Source: Bacteroides intestinalis DSM 17393
Lineage (GTDB): Bacteria; Bacteroidota; Bacteroidia; Bacteroidales; Bacteroidaceae
NCBI RefSeq assembly: GCF_000172175.1
Contig: NZ_ABJL02000006.1
Coordinates: 372,001 to 436,000 of the forward strand
Length of the DNA: 64,000 bases
Direction: 5' to 3'
Part shown: positions 9,333 through 18,208 of the stretch, in pieces
How the letters are laid out: every line of letters begins with the position of its first letter
Numbering within the stretch: the stretch's first letter is position 1
The notes under the pieces: model-generated
Told to the model about the DNA's origin: nothing
Databases searched by the model: none
Seen by the model: only the letters and a program-made list of their open reading frames with translations
Translations under genes and position numbers: made by a program

Positions 9333-9466
9333 AGAAACCCCATGGTGGAAAGAATAAGCAAATACTACCGCGCGGCTTAGCAATAGGGAAGAAAATCCTT
9401 AAATATCGCAGTCAGATTGCTTATGACAACCCATGCTCATTTTATTATCTTAAAATATAGAAATAT

Positions 9467-11794
9467 ATGAAAGCAATATTCAAAAGAACAAGCCTGTTGT
9501 TGATGGGCGCCCTGATAGGCATATCAACCGTACAGGCACAAAAGTCCCCCCAAGACATGGACCGCTTCATCGATGCGCTGATGAAGAAAATGACTGTGGA
9601 AGAGAAAATCGGACAGTTGAACCTACCCGTCACGGGAGACATCACCACAGGACAGGCCAAGAGCAGCGACGTAGCCGCAAAGATTGAAAAAGGATTGGTA
9701 GGCGGACTCTTCAACCTGAAAGGGGTAGACCGCATTCTTGAAGTGCAAAAGCTGGCAGTAGAGAAATCACGTCTCGGTATTCCCCTGTTATTCGGCATGG
9801 ACGTGATACATGGATACGAAACCATCTTCCCCATCCCATTGGGGCTGTCCTGCACTTGGGATATGGCCGCCATCGAGAAGTCTGCCCGTATCGCAGCCAT
9901 CGAAGCAAGTGCCGATGGCATCTCCTGGACATTCAGTCCGATGGTAGACATCAGCCGTGATCCACGTTGGGGACGTGTCAGCGAAGGTTCGGGAGAAGAC
10001 CCTTTCCTGGGTGGAGCTATCGCACAGGCAATGGTATACGGATACCAGGGTGCCAATCTGCAAGACCAGTTGCGCCGTAATGATGAAATCATGGCCTGCG
10101 TTAAACATTTCGCCCTGTATGGAGCCGGAGAGGCCGGACGCGATTATAACACAGTGGACATGAGCCGCAACCGGATGTTCAATGAATTTATGTATCCGTA
10201 CGAAGCTGCCGTAGAGGCAGGTGTAGGTAGCGTAATGGCTTCATTCAATGAAATAGACGGGATACCGGCTACCGGGAACAAATGGCTATTGAGCGACTTG
10301 CTGCGTGGCCAATGGGGGTTTGAAGGGTTTGTGGTAACAGACTTTACAGGTATTGCGGAGATGATAGAACATGGTGTCGGCGACTTACAAACCGTCAGTG
10401 CACTTGCCCTGAATGCAGGTGTGGATATGGATATGGTAAGTGAAGGTTTTGTCGGCACGCTGATGAAATCCATTAAAGAAGGAAAAGTGAGAATGGGTAC
10501 GCTAAATACGGCTTGCCGCCGGATATTGGAAGCAAAATATAAATTGGGCCTGTTCGACAATCCTTATAAATATTGTGATGTGAACCGTCCGAAGCGGGAC
10601 ATCTTTACAAAAGAACATCGGGATGCCGCCCGTAAGATTGCCAGTGAAAGTTTTGTACTTTTAAAGAACGCTCCCTTAGCAGCACAGAAAAATGCCGCCC
10701 CCGTGCTTCCATTAAAGAAGCAAGGCACCGTTGCAGTAATCGGTCCTCTCGGCAATACGCGTAGCAATATGCCGGGCACTTGGAGTGTAGCTGCACGCCT
10801 CAACGATTATCCTTCTTTGTACGAAGGACTGAAAGAGATGATGGCAGGCAAAGTCAACATCACCTACGCCAAGGGCAGCAACCTTATCGGTGATGCTGCT
10901 TACGAAGAACGTGCCACCATGTTCGGTCGCTCACTGAACCGCGACAACCGTACGGATCAGGAATTATTGGACGAAGCGCTGAAAGTGGCAGCCGGAGCCG
11001 ATGTCATCGTAGCCGCACTGGGGGAATCTTCTGAAATGAGTGGTGAAAGTTCAAGCCGCACAGAACTCGGCTTACCCGATGTGCAGCATACTTTACTGGA
11101 AGCCTTACTAAAAACAGGCAAGCCTGTAGTACTTACTCTGTTTACCGGTCGCCCGTTGACACTGAACTGGGAACAGGAACATGTACCTGCTATCCTCAAT
11201 GTATGGTTCGGAGGTAGCGAGGCAGCTTATGCCATTGGCGATGTATTGTTCGGCGACGTAAATCCAAGTGGAAAGCTGACGATGACGTTCCCGAAGAATG
11301 TAGGCCAGATACCTTTGTTCTACAATCATAAGAATACCGGTCGCCCGTTGGCAGAAGGTAAATGGTTCGAAAAGTTCCGTTCAAATTATCTGGATGTGGA
11401 TAATGAACCATTGTACCCCTTCGGTTATGGATTATCATATACCAACTTCCAGTATAGTGACATTGCACTGAGCACGCCTACACTGGGAAAAGACGGTTCT
11501 GTTACCGCCGTAGTTACTGTAACCAATACGGGTAAATACGATGGTGCGGAAGTAGTACAACTCTATATCCGTGATCTTGTAGGAAGCATCACCCGTCCGG
11601 TGCGCGAGCTGAAGGGGTTCAATAAGATCTTCCTTCGTGCCGGAGAAAGTAAAACAGTATCATTCACCATCACGCGCGACCTGCTCCGGTTCTATGATTA
11701 TGATATGAATTACGTAGCCGAACCCGGTGATTTCAATATTATGATCGGTGGAAACAGCCAGACGGTGAAGACGGCAAAATTAACACTTAAATAA
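9467..11794 (+). CDS. Glycoside hydrolase family 3 beta-glucosidase (copy 1)
   Basis: 775 residues. A signal peptide (cleavage near VQAQ25) is followed by the GH3 (alpha/beta)8 domain (about 35-380), the alpha/beta sandwich domain (about 400-640) and a C-terminal fibronectin-III-like domain (about 680-775). The nucleophile motif is GFVVTDFTGI with Asp292; substrate-binding KHFALYGAGEAGRDYN and DISRDPRWGR are intact. A Glu in SGESSSR (about residue 527) is the probable acid/base. It releases glucose from non-reducing ends. With GH144 downstream, sophorose and beta-1,2-gluco-oligosaccharides are the likely substrate; a characterised B. thetaiotaomicron GH3 acts on these sugars. Likely periplasmic. 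Confidence 0.93.
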   Translation: MKAIFKRTSLLLMGALIGISTVQAQKSPQDMDRFIDALMKKMTVEEKIGQLNLPVTGDITTGQAKSSDVAAKIEKGLVGGLFNLKGVDRILEVQKLAVEKSRLGIPLLFGMDVIHGYETIFPIPLGLSCTWDMAAIEKSARIAAIEASADGISWTFSPMVDISRDPRWGRVSEGSGEDPFLGGAIAQAMVYGYQGANLQDQLRRNDEIMACVKHFALYGAGEAGRDYNTVDMSRNRMFNEFMYPYEAAVEAGVGSVMASFNEIDGIPATGNKWLLSDLLRGQWGFEGFVVTDFTGIAEMIEHGVGDLQTVSALALNAGVDMDMVSEGFVGTLMKSIKEGKVRMGTLNTACRRILEAKYKLGLFDNPYKYCDVNRPKRDIFTKEHRDAARKIASESFVLLKNAPLAAQKNAAPVLPLKKQGTVAVIGPLGNTRSNMPGTWSVAARLNDYPSLYEGLKEMMAGKVNITYAKGSNLIGDAAYEERATMFGRSLNRDNRTDQELLDEALKVAAGADVIVAALGESSEMSGESSSRTELGLPDVQHTLLEALLKTGKPVVLTLFTGRPLTLNWEQEHVPAILNVWFGGSEAAYAIGDVLFGDVNPSGKLTMTFPKNVGQIPLFYNHKNTGRPLAEGKWFEKFRSNYLDVDNEPLYPFGYGLSYTNFQYSDIALSTPTLGKDGSVTAVVTVTNTGKYDGAEVVQLYIRDLVGSITRPVRELKGFNKIFLRAGESKTVSFTITRDLLRFYDYDMNYVAEPGDFNIMIGGNSQTVKTAKLTLK

Positions 11795-11881
11795 AGTGAT
11801 TAGGGTTTAGTGATAAGTGATTAATGCCATGCGGAATAATAGCGCAGCCCACTAATCACTTATCACTAAACCCTAATCACT
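11795..11881. repeat. 29-bp perfect inverted repeat between GH3 and GH144 of copy 1
   Basis: Arms 11795-11823 and 11853-11881 are exact reverse complements around a 29-nt loop, starting one base after the GH3 stop codon. The arms are built of the words AGTGATTA, GGGTTTAGTGAT and AAGTGATTA; similar words occur at 681-715. There is no T run after the right arm, so an mRNA-processing or repeat-derived element is more likely than a terminator. It occupies the position where copy 2 has the phosphatase-fold gene. Confidence 0.85.
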
Positions 11882-11903
11882 AAACTTCCCCTCTATATTA
11901 ATT

Positions 11904-13238
11904 ATGAAACAACTAACAACCTACTTTCCCCTTCTCTTCCTGCTCCTTCTCGGAGCTTGTAAGAATTCGAACCCCGGCAACACTGCCCGACTTACGGACG
12001 ATGCTTTGATGGACACTGTTCAACGGCGAACCTTCAATTACTTCTGGGAAGGCGCAGAGCCTAACAGTGGTCTTGCCCCCGAACGTATCCACATGGACGG
12101 CATCTATCCCGAGAAAGACCAGAACGTTGTCACTTCCGGTGGCAGTGGCTTCGGTATTATGACCATACTTTCAGGTATCGACCGCGGCTACGTCACCCGT
12201 GAAGAAGGTCTGGCACGTATGGAAAAGATTGCCTCTTTCCTCGAGAAAGCTGACCGTTTTCATGGAGCCTACCCACATTGGTGGTATGGAGATACCGGTA
12301 AAGTGAAACCTTTCGGACAAAAAGACAATGGTGGAGATCTTGTGGAAACAGCCTTCCTGATACAAGGATTACTGGCTGTACACCAATATTACATCAATGG
12401 TTCGCCGGAAGAGCAGGCACTTGCCAAACGCATCGATATCCTCTGGCGCGATGTCGATTGGAATTTCTATCGCCAAGGCGACCAGAATGTACTCTACTGG
12501 CATTGGAGCCCCGAATATGGCTGGGCAATGGATTTCCCTGTACATGGTTATAATGAATGCCTCATCATGTACCTGCTTGCTGCAGCCTCTCCTACGCATG
12601 GTGTTCCTGCCGCTGTCTATCATGACGGTTGGGCACAGAACGGTGCCATCGTCGATCCCCATAAAGTAGAAGGCATCGAACTTCATTTGCGCTATCAAGG
12701 TTGTGAAGCCGGACCTCTCTTTTGGGCACATTATTCTTTCCTCGGATTGGATCCGACAAACCTGAAAGATGAATATTGCGCCAGCTACTTCGACGAAATG
12801 CGCAACCTGACGCTTGTGAACCGTGCTTATTGCATCCGCAATCCGAAGCACTACAAAGGTTTCGGCCCGGACTGCTGGGGACTGACCGCTAGCTACTCCG
12901 TGGGCGGATATGCCGCCCACATGCCGAACGAACGGGACGACCAGGGAGTTATATCCCCTACTGCCGCCCTTTCATCCATTGTCTATACACCGGAGCAGTC
13001 GCTGGCTGTGATGCGGCACCTCTACGGAATGGGCGATAAGCTATTCGGGCCTTACGGTTTCTACGATGCCTTTAGCGAAACTGATAACTGGTATCCCAAG
13101 CGATATCTCGCCATTGACCAAGGCCCGATAGCCGTCATGATAGAGAACTATCGCACTGGATTGCTATGGAACCTCTTTATGAGCCATCCGGATGTACAAA
13201 ACGGATTGCAGAAACTGGGATTCTCAATAAATAAATAG
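11904..13238 (+). CDS. GH144-type (glycoamylase-like) beta-1,2-glucanase, lipoprotein (copy 1)
   Basis: 444 residues, lipobox LGAC with Cys19. The mature part matches the glycoamylase-like (alpha/alpha)6-barrel family seen in GH144: RRTFNYFWEGAEPNSGLAPERIHMDG-type start, GGSGFGIM, GAYPHWWYGDTGKVKPFGQKDNGGDLVETAFL (read in pieces), WSPEYGWAM and DCWGLTASY. GH144 members include an endo-beta-1,2-glucanase of Chitinophaga pinensis and an exo-type enzyme of Parabacteroides distasonis. Endo or exo action cannot be read from the sequence. It is the last gene of copy 1 and is followed by a strong terminator. Lipidation suggests membrane anchoring, possibly at the surface. Confidence 0.85.
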   Translation: MKQLTTYFPLLFLLLLGACKNSNPGNTARLTDDALMDTVQRRTFNYFWEGAEPNSGLAPERIHMDGIYPEKDQNVVTSGGSGFGIMTILSGIDRGYVTREEGLARMEKIASFLEKADRFHGAYPHWWYGDTGKVKPFGQKDNGGDLVETAFLIQGLLAVHQYYINGSPEEQALAKRIDILWRDVDWNFYRQGDQNVLYWHWSPEYGWAMDFPVHGYNECLIMYLLAAASPTHGVPAAVYHDGWAQNGAIVDPHKVEGIELHLRYQGCEAGPLFWAHYSFLGLDPTNLKDEYCASYFDEMRNLTLVNRAYCIRNPKHYKGFGPDCWGLTASYSVGGYAAHMPNERDDQGVISPTAALSSIVYTPEQSLAVMRHLYGMGDKLFGPYGFYDAFSETDNWYPKRYLAIDQGPIAVMIENYRTGLLWNLFMSHPDVQNGLQKLGFSINK

Positions 13239-13242
13239 ATAG

Positions 13243-13289
13243 AAAAGCCGGAAGCAGTACACAATACTTGTTTCCGGCTTTTATTTTTT
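13243..13289 (+). terminator. Rho-independent terminator after copy 1
   Basis: AAAAGCCGGAA (13243-13253) pairs with TTCCGGCTTTT (13272-13282), followed by ATTTTTTA. It ends the copy 1 operon four bases after the GH144 stop. Confidence 0.88.
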
Positions 13290-13418
13290 ATCAGATAAGT
13301 TTCATTATACACTTTCCTTATTTCACTAAGAAACAAGGTATTAAATTAATTTGAGTAGTAAATGAGTAGTCTTTGAATTGTTAAAAATCAGGGATATGTA
13401 TTGGTGGTGAATGTGTTT

Positions 13419-13451
13419 TTTGTGCACGGCTTATTTCTATTCATACTTTTG
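13419..13451 (+). promoter_or_regulatory. Promoter of copy 2 of the glucan locus
   Basis: TTTG (13419-13422), a 21-bp spacer and TACTTTTG (13444-13451) fit the Bacteroides consensus. The start would be near 13458, giving a leader of about 75 nt to the susC2 start codon. Copy 1 shows no such element. Confidence 0.75.
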
Positions 13452-13463
13452 CCCCAGACTTAA

Positions 13464-13491
13464 TTCTCGCCAAAAACAAAAGAAGCGAGAA
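13464..13491 (+). promoter_or_regulatory. 5'-leader stem-loop of susC2
   Basis: TTCTCGC (13464-13470) pairs with GCGAGAA (13485-13491) across an A-rich 14-nt loop, directly after the predicted transcription start. A leader hairpin like this can protect the mRNA or be a target for an antisense RNA; function unknown. Confidence 0.55.
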
Positions 13492-13531
13492 ATGAGGTCC
13501 AACCTAGTTATCCACTAAAAAATTTAATGCA

Positions 13532-16500
13532 ATGAAGAAAAAAACACTTCTTCCCTTGGAGAAAGCCTCATGGCTTAAAAGTTTATTTCTATTAGTGTGC
13601 CTCGTACTTTCCGGCACCACTGTATTCGCTCAGGAAAAAACAGTAACCGGTGTAGTAACCGATTCATTCAATGAGCCGTTGATTGGCGCATCTATTGTAG
13701 TACAAGGTACCACTAACGGTGTAATAACCGACCTTGATGGTAAGTATTCCATTAAAGTTACTCCGGGTGCTACTCTCCAATTTTCATACGTAGGTATGGA
13801 GAAACAAAGTATCAAAGTAGGCAATCAGAGTATTATCAACGTTCAGTTGAAAGATGATTCCCAAATGCTTGCCGAAACAGTAGTTATCGGTTATGGTAGT
13901 GCAAAGAAACGCGACCTGACAGGTTCTATCACCAATATCAAAGGTGACGAGATTGCCAACAAACCGGTTGCCAATCCATTATCGGCTCTGCAAGGTAAAG
14001 TGGCCGGTGTACAGGTTATCAACTCCGGCAGGGCAGGTGAAGACCCTGAAATCCGCGTACGCGGTACCAACTCTATCAATGGTTACAAACCTTTGTATGT
14101 AGTTGACGGATTGTTTAACGACAACATCAACTTCCTGAATCCACAGGATATTGAATCTATGGAAATCCTGAAAGACCCGTCCTCGCTCGCCATCTTCGGT
14201 GTACGTGGTGCCAACGGTGTTATCATTATCACTACGAAGAAAGCTAAAGTAGGCCAGACTCGCGTAAACATTAACGGCTCTTTTGGCTTTAAGAGCGTAC
14301 CCAATCAGATTGAAATGGTAGATGCAGCCGGATTCAAAGAACTGTATAACGAACAGCTAAGAAATGAAGGTAATCCCGAATTCGACTTCACGGGTTGGAA
14401 CGGTAACACTAACTGGCAGGACGAAATCTTCCAGACCGGTTTCATCACCAATAATAATGTCAGCATCACAGGAGCTTCCGAAAAGCATAGTTTCTATCTT
14501 GGTGCCGGGTATGCTTATGAACAAGGTAACATCAAGAACGAAAAGTACAGCAAAATAACGCTGAGCGTCAGCAATGAGTATAAACTGACAGATAACTTCA
14601 GAGTAGGTTTCCAGTTCAACGGTGCACGCATCTTACCAGCCGACACTAAGACTGTAACCACTGCTGTTCGCGCTACTCCGGTAGCTACGGTATTCAATGA
14701 CCAATACGGCCTTTATACAACTTTGCCTGAATTCCAGAAGGCACAAATGAATAATCCAATGGTAGACGTTGACCTGAAAGCCAACACAACACGTGCCGAG
14801 AACTATCGTGGTTCGGGGAACGTATATGCTGAATGGGATTTCCTGAAACATTTCCAGTTCAAGGCTATGTTCTCTATGGATTATGCTTCTAACAATAGCC
14901 GCAAGTTCACTCCTATCATTCAGGTATATGATGCCAGTGCCGAAGGAAACATAGTTACACTGGGCGATGGTAAGACAGGTGTCAGCCAAGCCAAACAGAC
15001 AGAGATGAAAACACAGAGTGACTATCTGTTGACTTACACGAATACATGGGGTGATCATAGCCTGACAGCTACTGCCGGTTTCACCACTTATTACAACAAA
15101 CTGGAGAATCTGGGAGCTGCCCGTGCACAAGGTGTAGGTCTGGTGATTCCTGATAATCCTGACAAATGGTACGTAAGCATCGGTGATGCCGGTACTTCCA
15201 CCAATGAAAGTACACAATGGGAACGTGCTACCGTATCAATGCTGGGACGTATCCTTTACAACTATAAAGGCAGATATTTATTCAACGGTTCGTTCCGTCG
15301 TGACGGTTCTTCCGCTTTCTCGTACACAGGAAACCAATGGCAGAATTTCTACTCTGTAGGTGCAGGCTGGCTAATCAGCGAAGAAGAATTTATGAAAGAT
15401 ATCACTTGGCTGGATATGTTGAAGCTGAAAGGTTCATGGGGTACACTTGGTAACCAAAATTTGGACAAAGCTTATCCTGCAGAACCTTTGTTGAGCAACG
15501 CATACTCTGCCGTATTCGGTACTCCGTCCGCCATCTATCCGGGCTATCAGCTTTCTTACCTGCCTAATGCTACCCTGAGATGGGAAAAGGTAGAAGCATG
15601 GGAAGTCGGTGCAGAAGCTAACTTCTTCCGTAACCGCTTGCACCTGGAAGGTGTATATTACAAGAAAACCACGAAAGATCTGCTTGCCGAAGTACCGGGC
15701 ATTTCAGGAACAGTACCGGGTATTGGTAATCTGGGATCTATCGAAAACAAGGGTATTGAACTTGCCATTAACTGGCGCGACCAGATCGGTGACTGGAACT
15801 ACAGCATTGGTGGCAACCTGACTACTATCAAAAATAAAGTGCTGAGTCTTGTACAAGAAGGTTATTCTATCATCTCAGGTGACAAGAGCCAGAGTTATAC
15901 AATGGCCGGATTCCCTATCGGTTACTTCTATGGTTACAAGGTAGAAGGTGTTTACCAAAACCAAGCTGAAATAGACAACTCACCCAAGAATACACTGGCA
16001 ACCGTTACACCGGGTGACCTGAAGTTCGTAGACGTGGATGGCAACGGTGAAATCACTCCTGCCGACCGTACCATGATCGGCGATCCGACTCCGGACGTGA
16101 CTTACGGCATCAACTTCAGTGTAGGTTACAAAAACTGGGAACTGGGTGTTGACATGATGGGACAAGCCGGTAACGAAATCTACCGTACATGGGACAACTA
16201 CAATTGGAGCCAGTTCAACTTCATGAAACAGCGTCTGAACCGCTGGCATGGTGAAGGTACCAGCAACAGCCAGCCGTTGCTCAACATGAAGCATACGATC
16301 AATAACCTGAACTCTGAATACTACATTGAAGACGGTAGTTTCTTCCGGATACGTAACGTACAGTTGGCTTACAACTTTGATAAGACATTACTCTCCAGGA
16401 TTGGAGTACAAGCGCTCAAGCTCTATGCCAATATTCAGAACCTAAAGACTTGGAAACATAATACCGGTTACACACCCGAGCTGGGCGGTACAGCTATTGC

Positions 16501-16570
16501 ATTTGGTGTGGACAACGGTAGCTATCCGATGCCGGTAGTTTATACATTTGGTTTCAACCTTACTTTCTAA
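13532..16570 (+). CDS. SusC/RagA-family TonB-dependent outer-membrane transporter (copy 2)
   Basis: 1012 residues, the same length as copy 1. The signal peptide differs (cleavage near FAQ34), but the regulatory-like domain (about 37-115), the plug (about 118-240) and the barrel are collinear; the plug block from AETVVIGYGSAKK to GKVAGVQ is identical in protein while its codons differ at several synonymous sites. Differences concentrate in the signal peptide and in scattered loop residues (for example DADGFKLL versus DAAGFKEL). It should import the same class of beta-1,2-linked gluco-oligosaccharides, perhaps with different size or substituent preference (inference). It ends in the barrel-terminal NLTF. 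Confidence 0.93.
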   Translation: MKKKTLLPLEKASWLKSLFLLVCLVLSGTTVFAQEKTVTGVVTDSFNEPLIGASIVVQGTTNGVITDLDGKYSIKVTPGATLQFSYVGMEKQSIKVGNQSIINVQLKDDSQMLAETVVIGYGSAKKRDLTGSITNIKGDEIANKPVANPLSALQGKVAGVQVINSGRAGEDPEIRVRGTNSINGYKPLYVVDGLFNDNINFLNPQDIESMEILKDPSSLAIFGVRGANGVIIITTKKAKVGQTRVNINGSFGFKSVPNQIEMVDAAGFKELYNEQLRNEGNPEFDFTGWNGNTNWQDEIFQTGFITNNNVSITGASEKHSFYLGAGYAYEQGNIKNEKYSKITLSVSNEYKLTDNFRVGFQFNGARILPADTKTVTTAVRATPVATVFNDQYGLYTTLPEFQKAQMNNPMVDVDLKANTTRAENYRGSGNVYAEWDFLKHFQFKAMFSMDYASNNSRKFTPIIQVYDASAEGNIVTLGDGKTGVSQAKQTEMKTQSDYLLTYTNTWGDHSLTATAGFTTYYNKLENLGAARAQGVGLVIPDNPDKWYVSIGDAGTSTNESTQWERATVSMLGRILYNYKGRYLFNGSFRRDGSSAFSYTGNQWQNFYSVGAGWLISEEEFMKDITWLDMLKLKGSWGTLGNQNLDKAYPAEPLLSNAYSAVFGTPSAIYPGYQLSYLPNATLRWEKVEAWEVGAEANFFRNRLHLEGVYYKKTTKDLLAEVPGISGTVPGIGNLGSIENKGIELAINWRDQIGDWNYSIGGNLTTIKNKVLSLVQEGYSIISGDKSQSYTMAGFPIGYFYGYKVEGVYQNQAEIDNSPKNTLATVTPGDLKFVDVDGNGEITPADRTMIGDPTPDVTYGINFSVGYKNWELGVDMMGQAGNEIYRTWDNYNWSQFNFMKQRLNRWHGEGTSNSQPLLNMKHTINNLNSEYYIEDGSFFRIRNVQLAYNFDKTLLSRIGVQALKLYANIQNLKTWKHNTGYTPELGGTAIAFGVDNGSYPMPVVYTFGFNLTF

Positions 16571-16615
16571 AATGAAGAATGAAATACTAAACATTAATCA
16601 TTAAACATTGAAAAC

Positions 16616-18133
16616 ATGAAGATACAAAAATATATCCTATCACTGTTGATTGGCTCTGCAGCCATCTCATTCAGTTCTTGTAATGATTTCCTGGACCGCG
16701 ACCCGCTGGGACAATTCACGGAAGACGATGCCCCCAACGCTCTTTTAGGTGGAAAGATTTATAATGTATATTACCTGATGCGCAGCTATAACATCACTGC
16801 CGGTATTCCCTCTTTCATGATAGAAATGGCACGCAGCGAAGACTCCGAGAAGGGTAGTTCGGCAGGCGACGGCGCCGATGTGGCAGCCATGTACGACGAT
16901 TTCGAATACACAGCCTCCAATGGAACTATGGGAGCTTACTGGACTCAGAACTATAAGATCATCTTTCAGTGTAATGAAGTGCTGGATGACATCGAGAAAG
17001 AAGGAAAGACAGATACGGAAACCATGCGCAACAAGGGAGAAGCCCTTTTCTTCCGCGCCTACTGTTATTTCAACCTGGTACGTGCCTGGGGAGAAGTGCC
17101 TCTGATCACCTTCAAGGTTGTAGATTCTGCCGACGCAAATGTAGCAAAAAGCGGTATTAATAAAATCTATACACAGATTGATAACGATCTGACTGAAGCA
17201 GAAAAACTTCTGCCCTTGCAATGGGATTCAAACTATACAGGTCGCGTTACCTGGGGTGCCGTACGATCACTGCATGCACGTACCTATATGATGCGTAACG
17301 ACTGGGATAACATGTATAAACTCTCTACCGAAGTGATTGGTAAAGGCCTTTACAACCTCGACACTCCGGTAGATAAGATCTTCACCGTAGAAGGCGAGAA
17401 CTGTGGTTCCAGTATTTTCGAGTTGCAGTGTGAATCTACAGATGCATTGAAGAACAGCCTTACCATAGGTAGCCAGTTCTGCGAAGTACAAGGTGTACGC
17501 GGCTCCGGCGACTGGAACTTAGGCTGGGGATGGCACATGGCTACCACAGAATTGGGCAAAGCTTTTGAACCGGGTGACCCGCGTAAAGATGCCACTTTAC
17601 TCTACTTCCGCCGCAGCATCGATGAACCTATCACGGAAGCCAATACCAATAAGCCTTACGGCGAATCTCCCGTTTCCACAGCCATGGGTGCTTACTTCAA
17701 CAAAAAGGCATACACTGAACCATCATTGCGCAAGAAGTATACCAAGGGTGGTTTCTGGGTGAATATCCGCCTTATCCGCTACACGGACGTATTACTGATG
17801 GCTGCCGAAGCTGCCAATGAAAAGAATCTGCCGGGCGAAGCCAAAACATATCTGGAGATGGTACGTTCACATGCCCGTGGTCTGGACAAGGAAATCCTGC
17901 CCGAAGTTACTACCAATGATAAGGTTGAACTGCGCAAAGCTATTATGCACGAACGCCGTGTAGAGTTGGCTCTCGAACCAGGACGCTTCTACGATCTTGT
18001 ACGTTGGGGTACTGCAAAAGAAGTACTGGCCGCTGCCGGTAAAACGTATCAGGATAAAAACGCTTACCTGCCTATTCCGCAAACGGAGATAGATAAATCG
18101 AAGGGAGTACTGGTACAGAATCCGAACTACTAA
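16616..18133 (+). CDS. SusD/RagB-family glycan-binding lipoprotein (copy 2)
   Basis: 505 residues. The lipobox SFSSC places the lipidated Cys at 22, followed by NDFLDRDPLGQ as in copy 1. Helical TPR-type regions and the RVELALEPGRFYDLVRWG C-terminal motif are conserved. Substitutions relative to copy 1 cluster in 45-75 (MIEMARSEDSEKGSSAGDGADVAAM region) and near 400-450, which may lie on exposed loops. It partners SusC copy 2, 45 bp upstream. It is separated from the GH3 gene by a strong hairpin. Confidence 0.92.
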   Translation: MKIQKYILSLLIGSAAISFSSCNDFLDRDPLGQFTEDDAPNALLGGKIYNVYYLMRSYNITAGIPSFMIEMARSEDSEKGSSAGDGADVAAMYDDFEYTASNGTMGAYWTQNYKIIFQCNEVLDDIEKEGKTDTETMRNKGEALFFRAYCYFNLVRAWGEVPLITFKVVDSADANVAKSGINKIYTQIDNDLTEAEKLLPLQWDSNYTGRVTWGAVRSLHARTYMMRNDWDNMYKLSTEVIGKGLYNLDTPVDKIFTVEGENCGSSIFELQCESTDALKNSLTIGSQFCEVQGVRGSGDWNLGWGWHMATTELGKAFEPGDPRKDATLLYFRRSIDEPITEANTNKPYGESPVSTAMGAYFNKKAYTEPSLRKKYTKGGFWVNIRLIRYTDVLLMAAEAANEKNLPGEAKTYLEMVRSHARGLDKEILPEVTTNDKVELRKAIMHERRVELALEPGRFYDLVRWGTAKEVLAAAGKTYQDKNAYLPIPQTEIDKSKGVLVQNPNY

Positions 18134-18142
18134 TAAACAATG

Positions 18143-18187
18143 CTATCCCAATTCTCTTCATTCCAAGATGAAGAGGATTGGGGATAG
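18143..18187 (+). other. Intercistronic hairpin, susD2-GH3
   Basis: Arm 18143-18161 pairs with 18168-18187 over about 19 bp with one bulged G and a 6-nt loop. It is not followed by a T run. As with the palindrome in the same position of copy 1, it may separate high surface-protein mRNA from lower enzyme mRNA levels. The two structures share no sequence. Confidence 0.75.
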
Positions 18188-18208
18188 TTCTTATAAAAAA
18201 CAAAGTGT

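Larger units (their letters stand above)
4530..13238 (+). repeat. Tandem duplicated glucan-utilization cassette, copy 1
   Basis: The order susC-susD-GH3-GH144 is repeated with near-identical protein lengths at 13532-22744. The SusC-like proteins are both 1012 residues; SusD-like 506/505, GH3 775/773, GH144 444/440. Long protein blocks are identical while the DNA differs at many synonymous sites, so this is a duplication (or gain of a paralogous cassette) that has diverged, not an assembly artefact. Copy 1 lacks the phosphatase-fold gene of copy 2. Confidence 0.9.
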
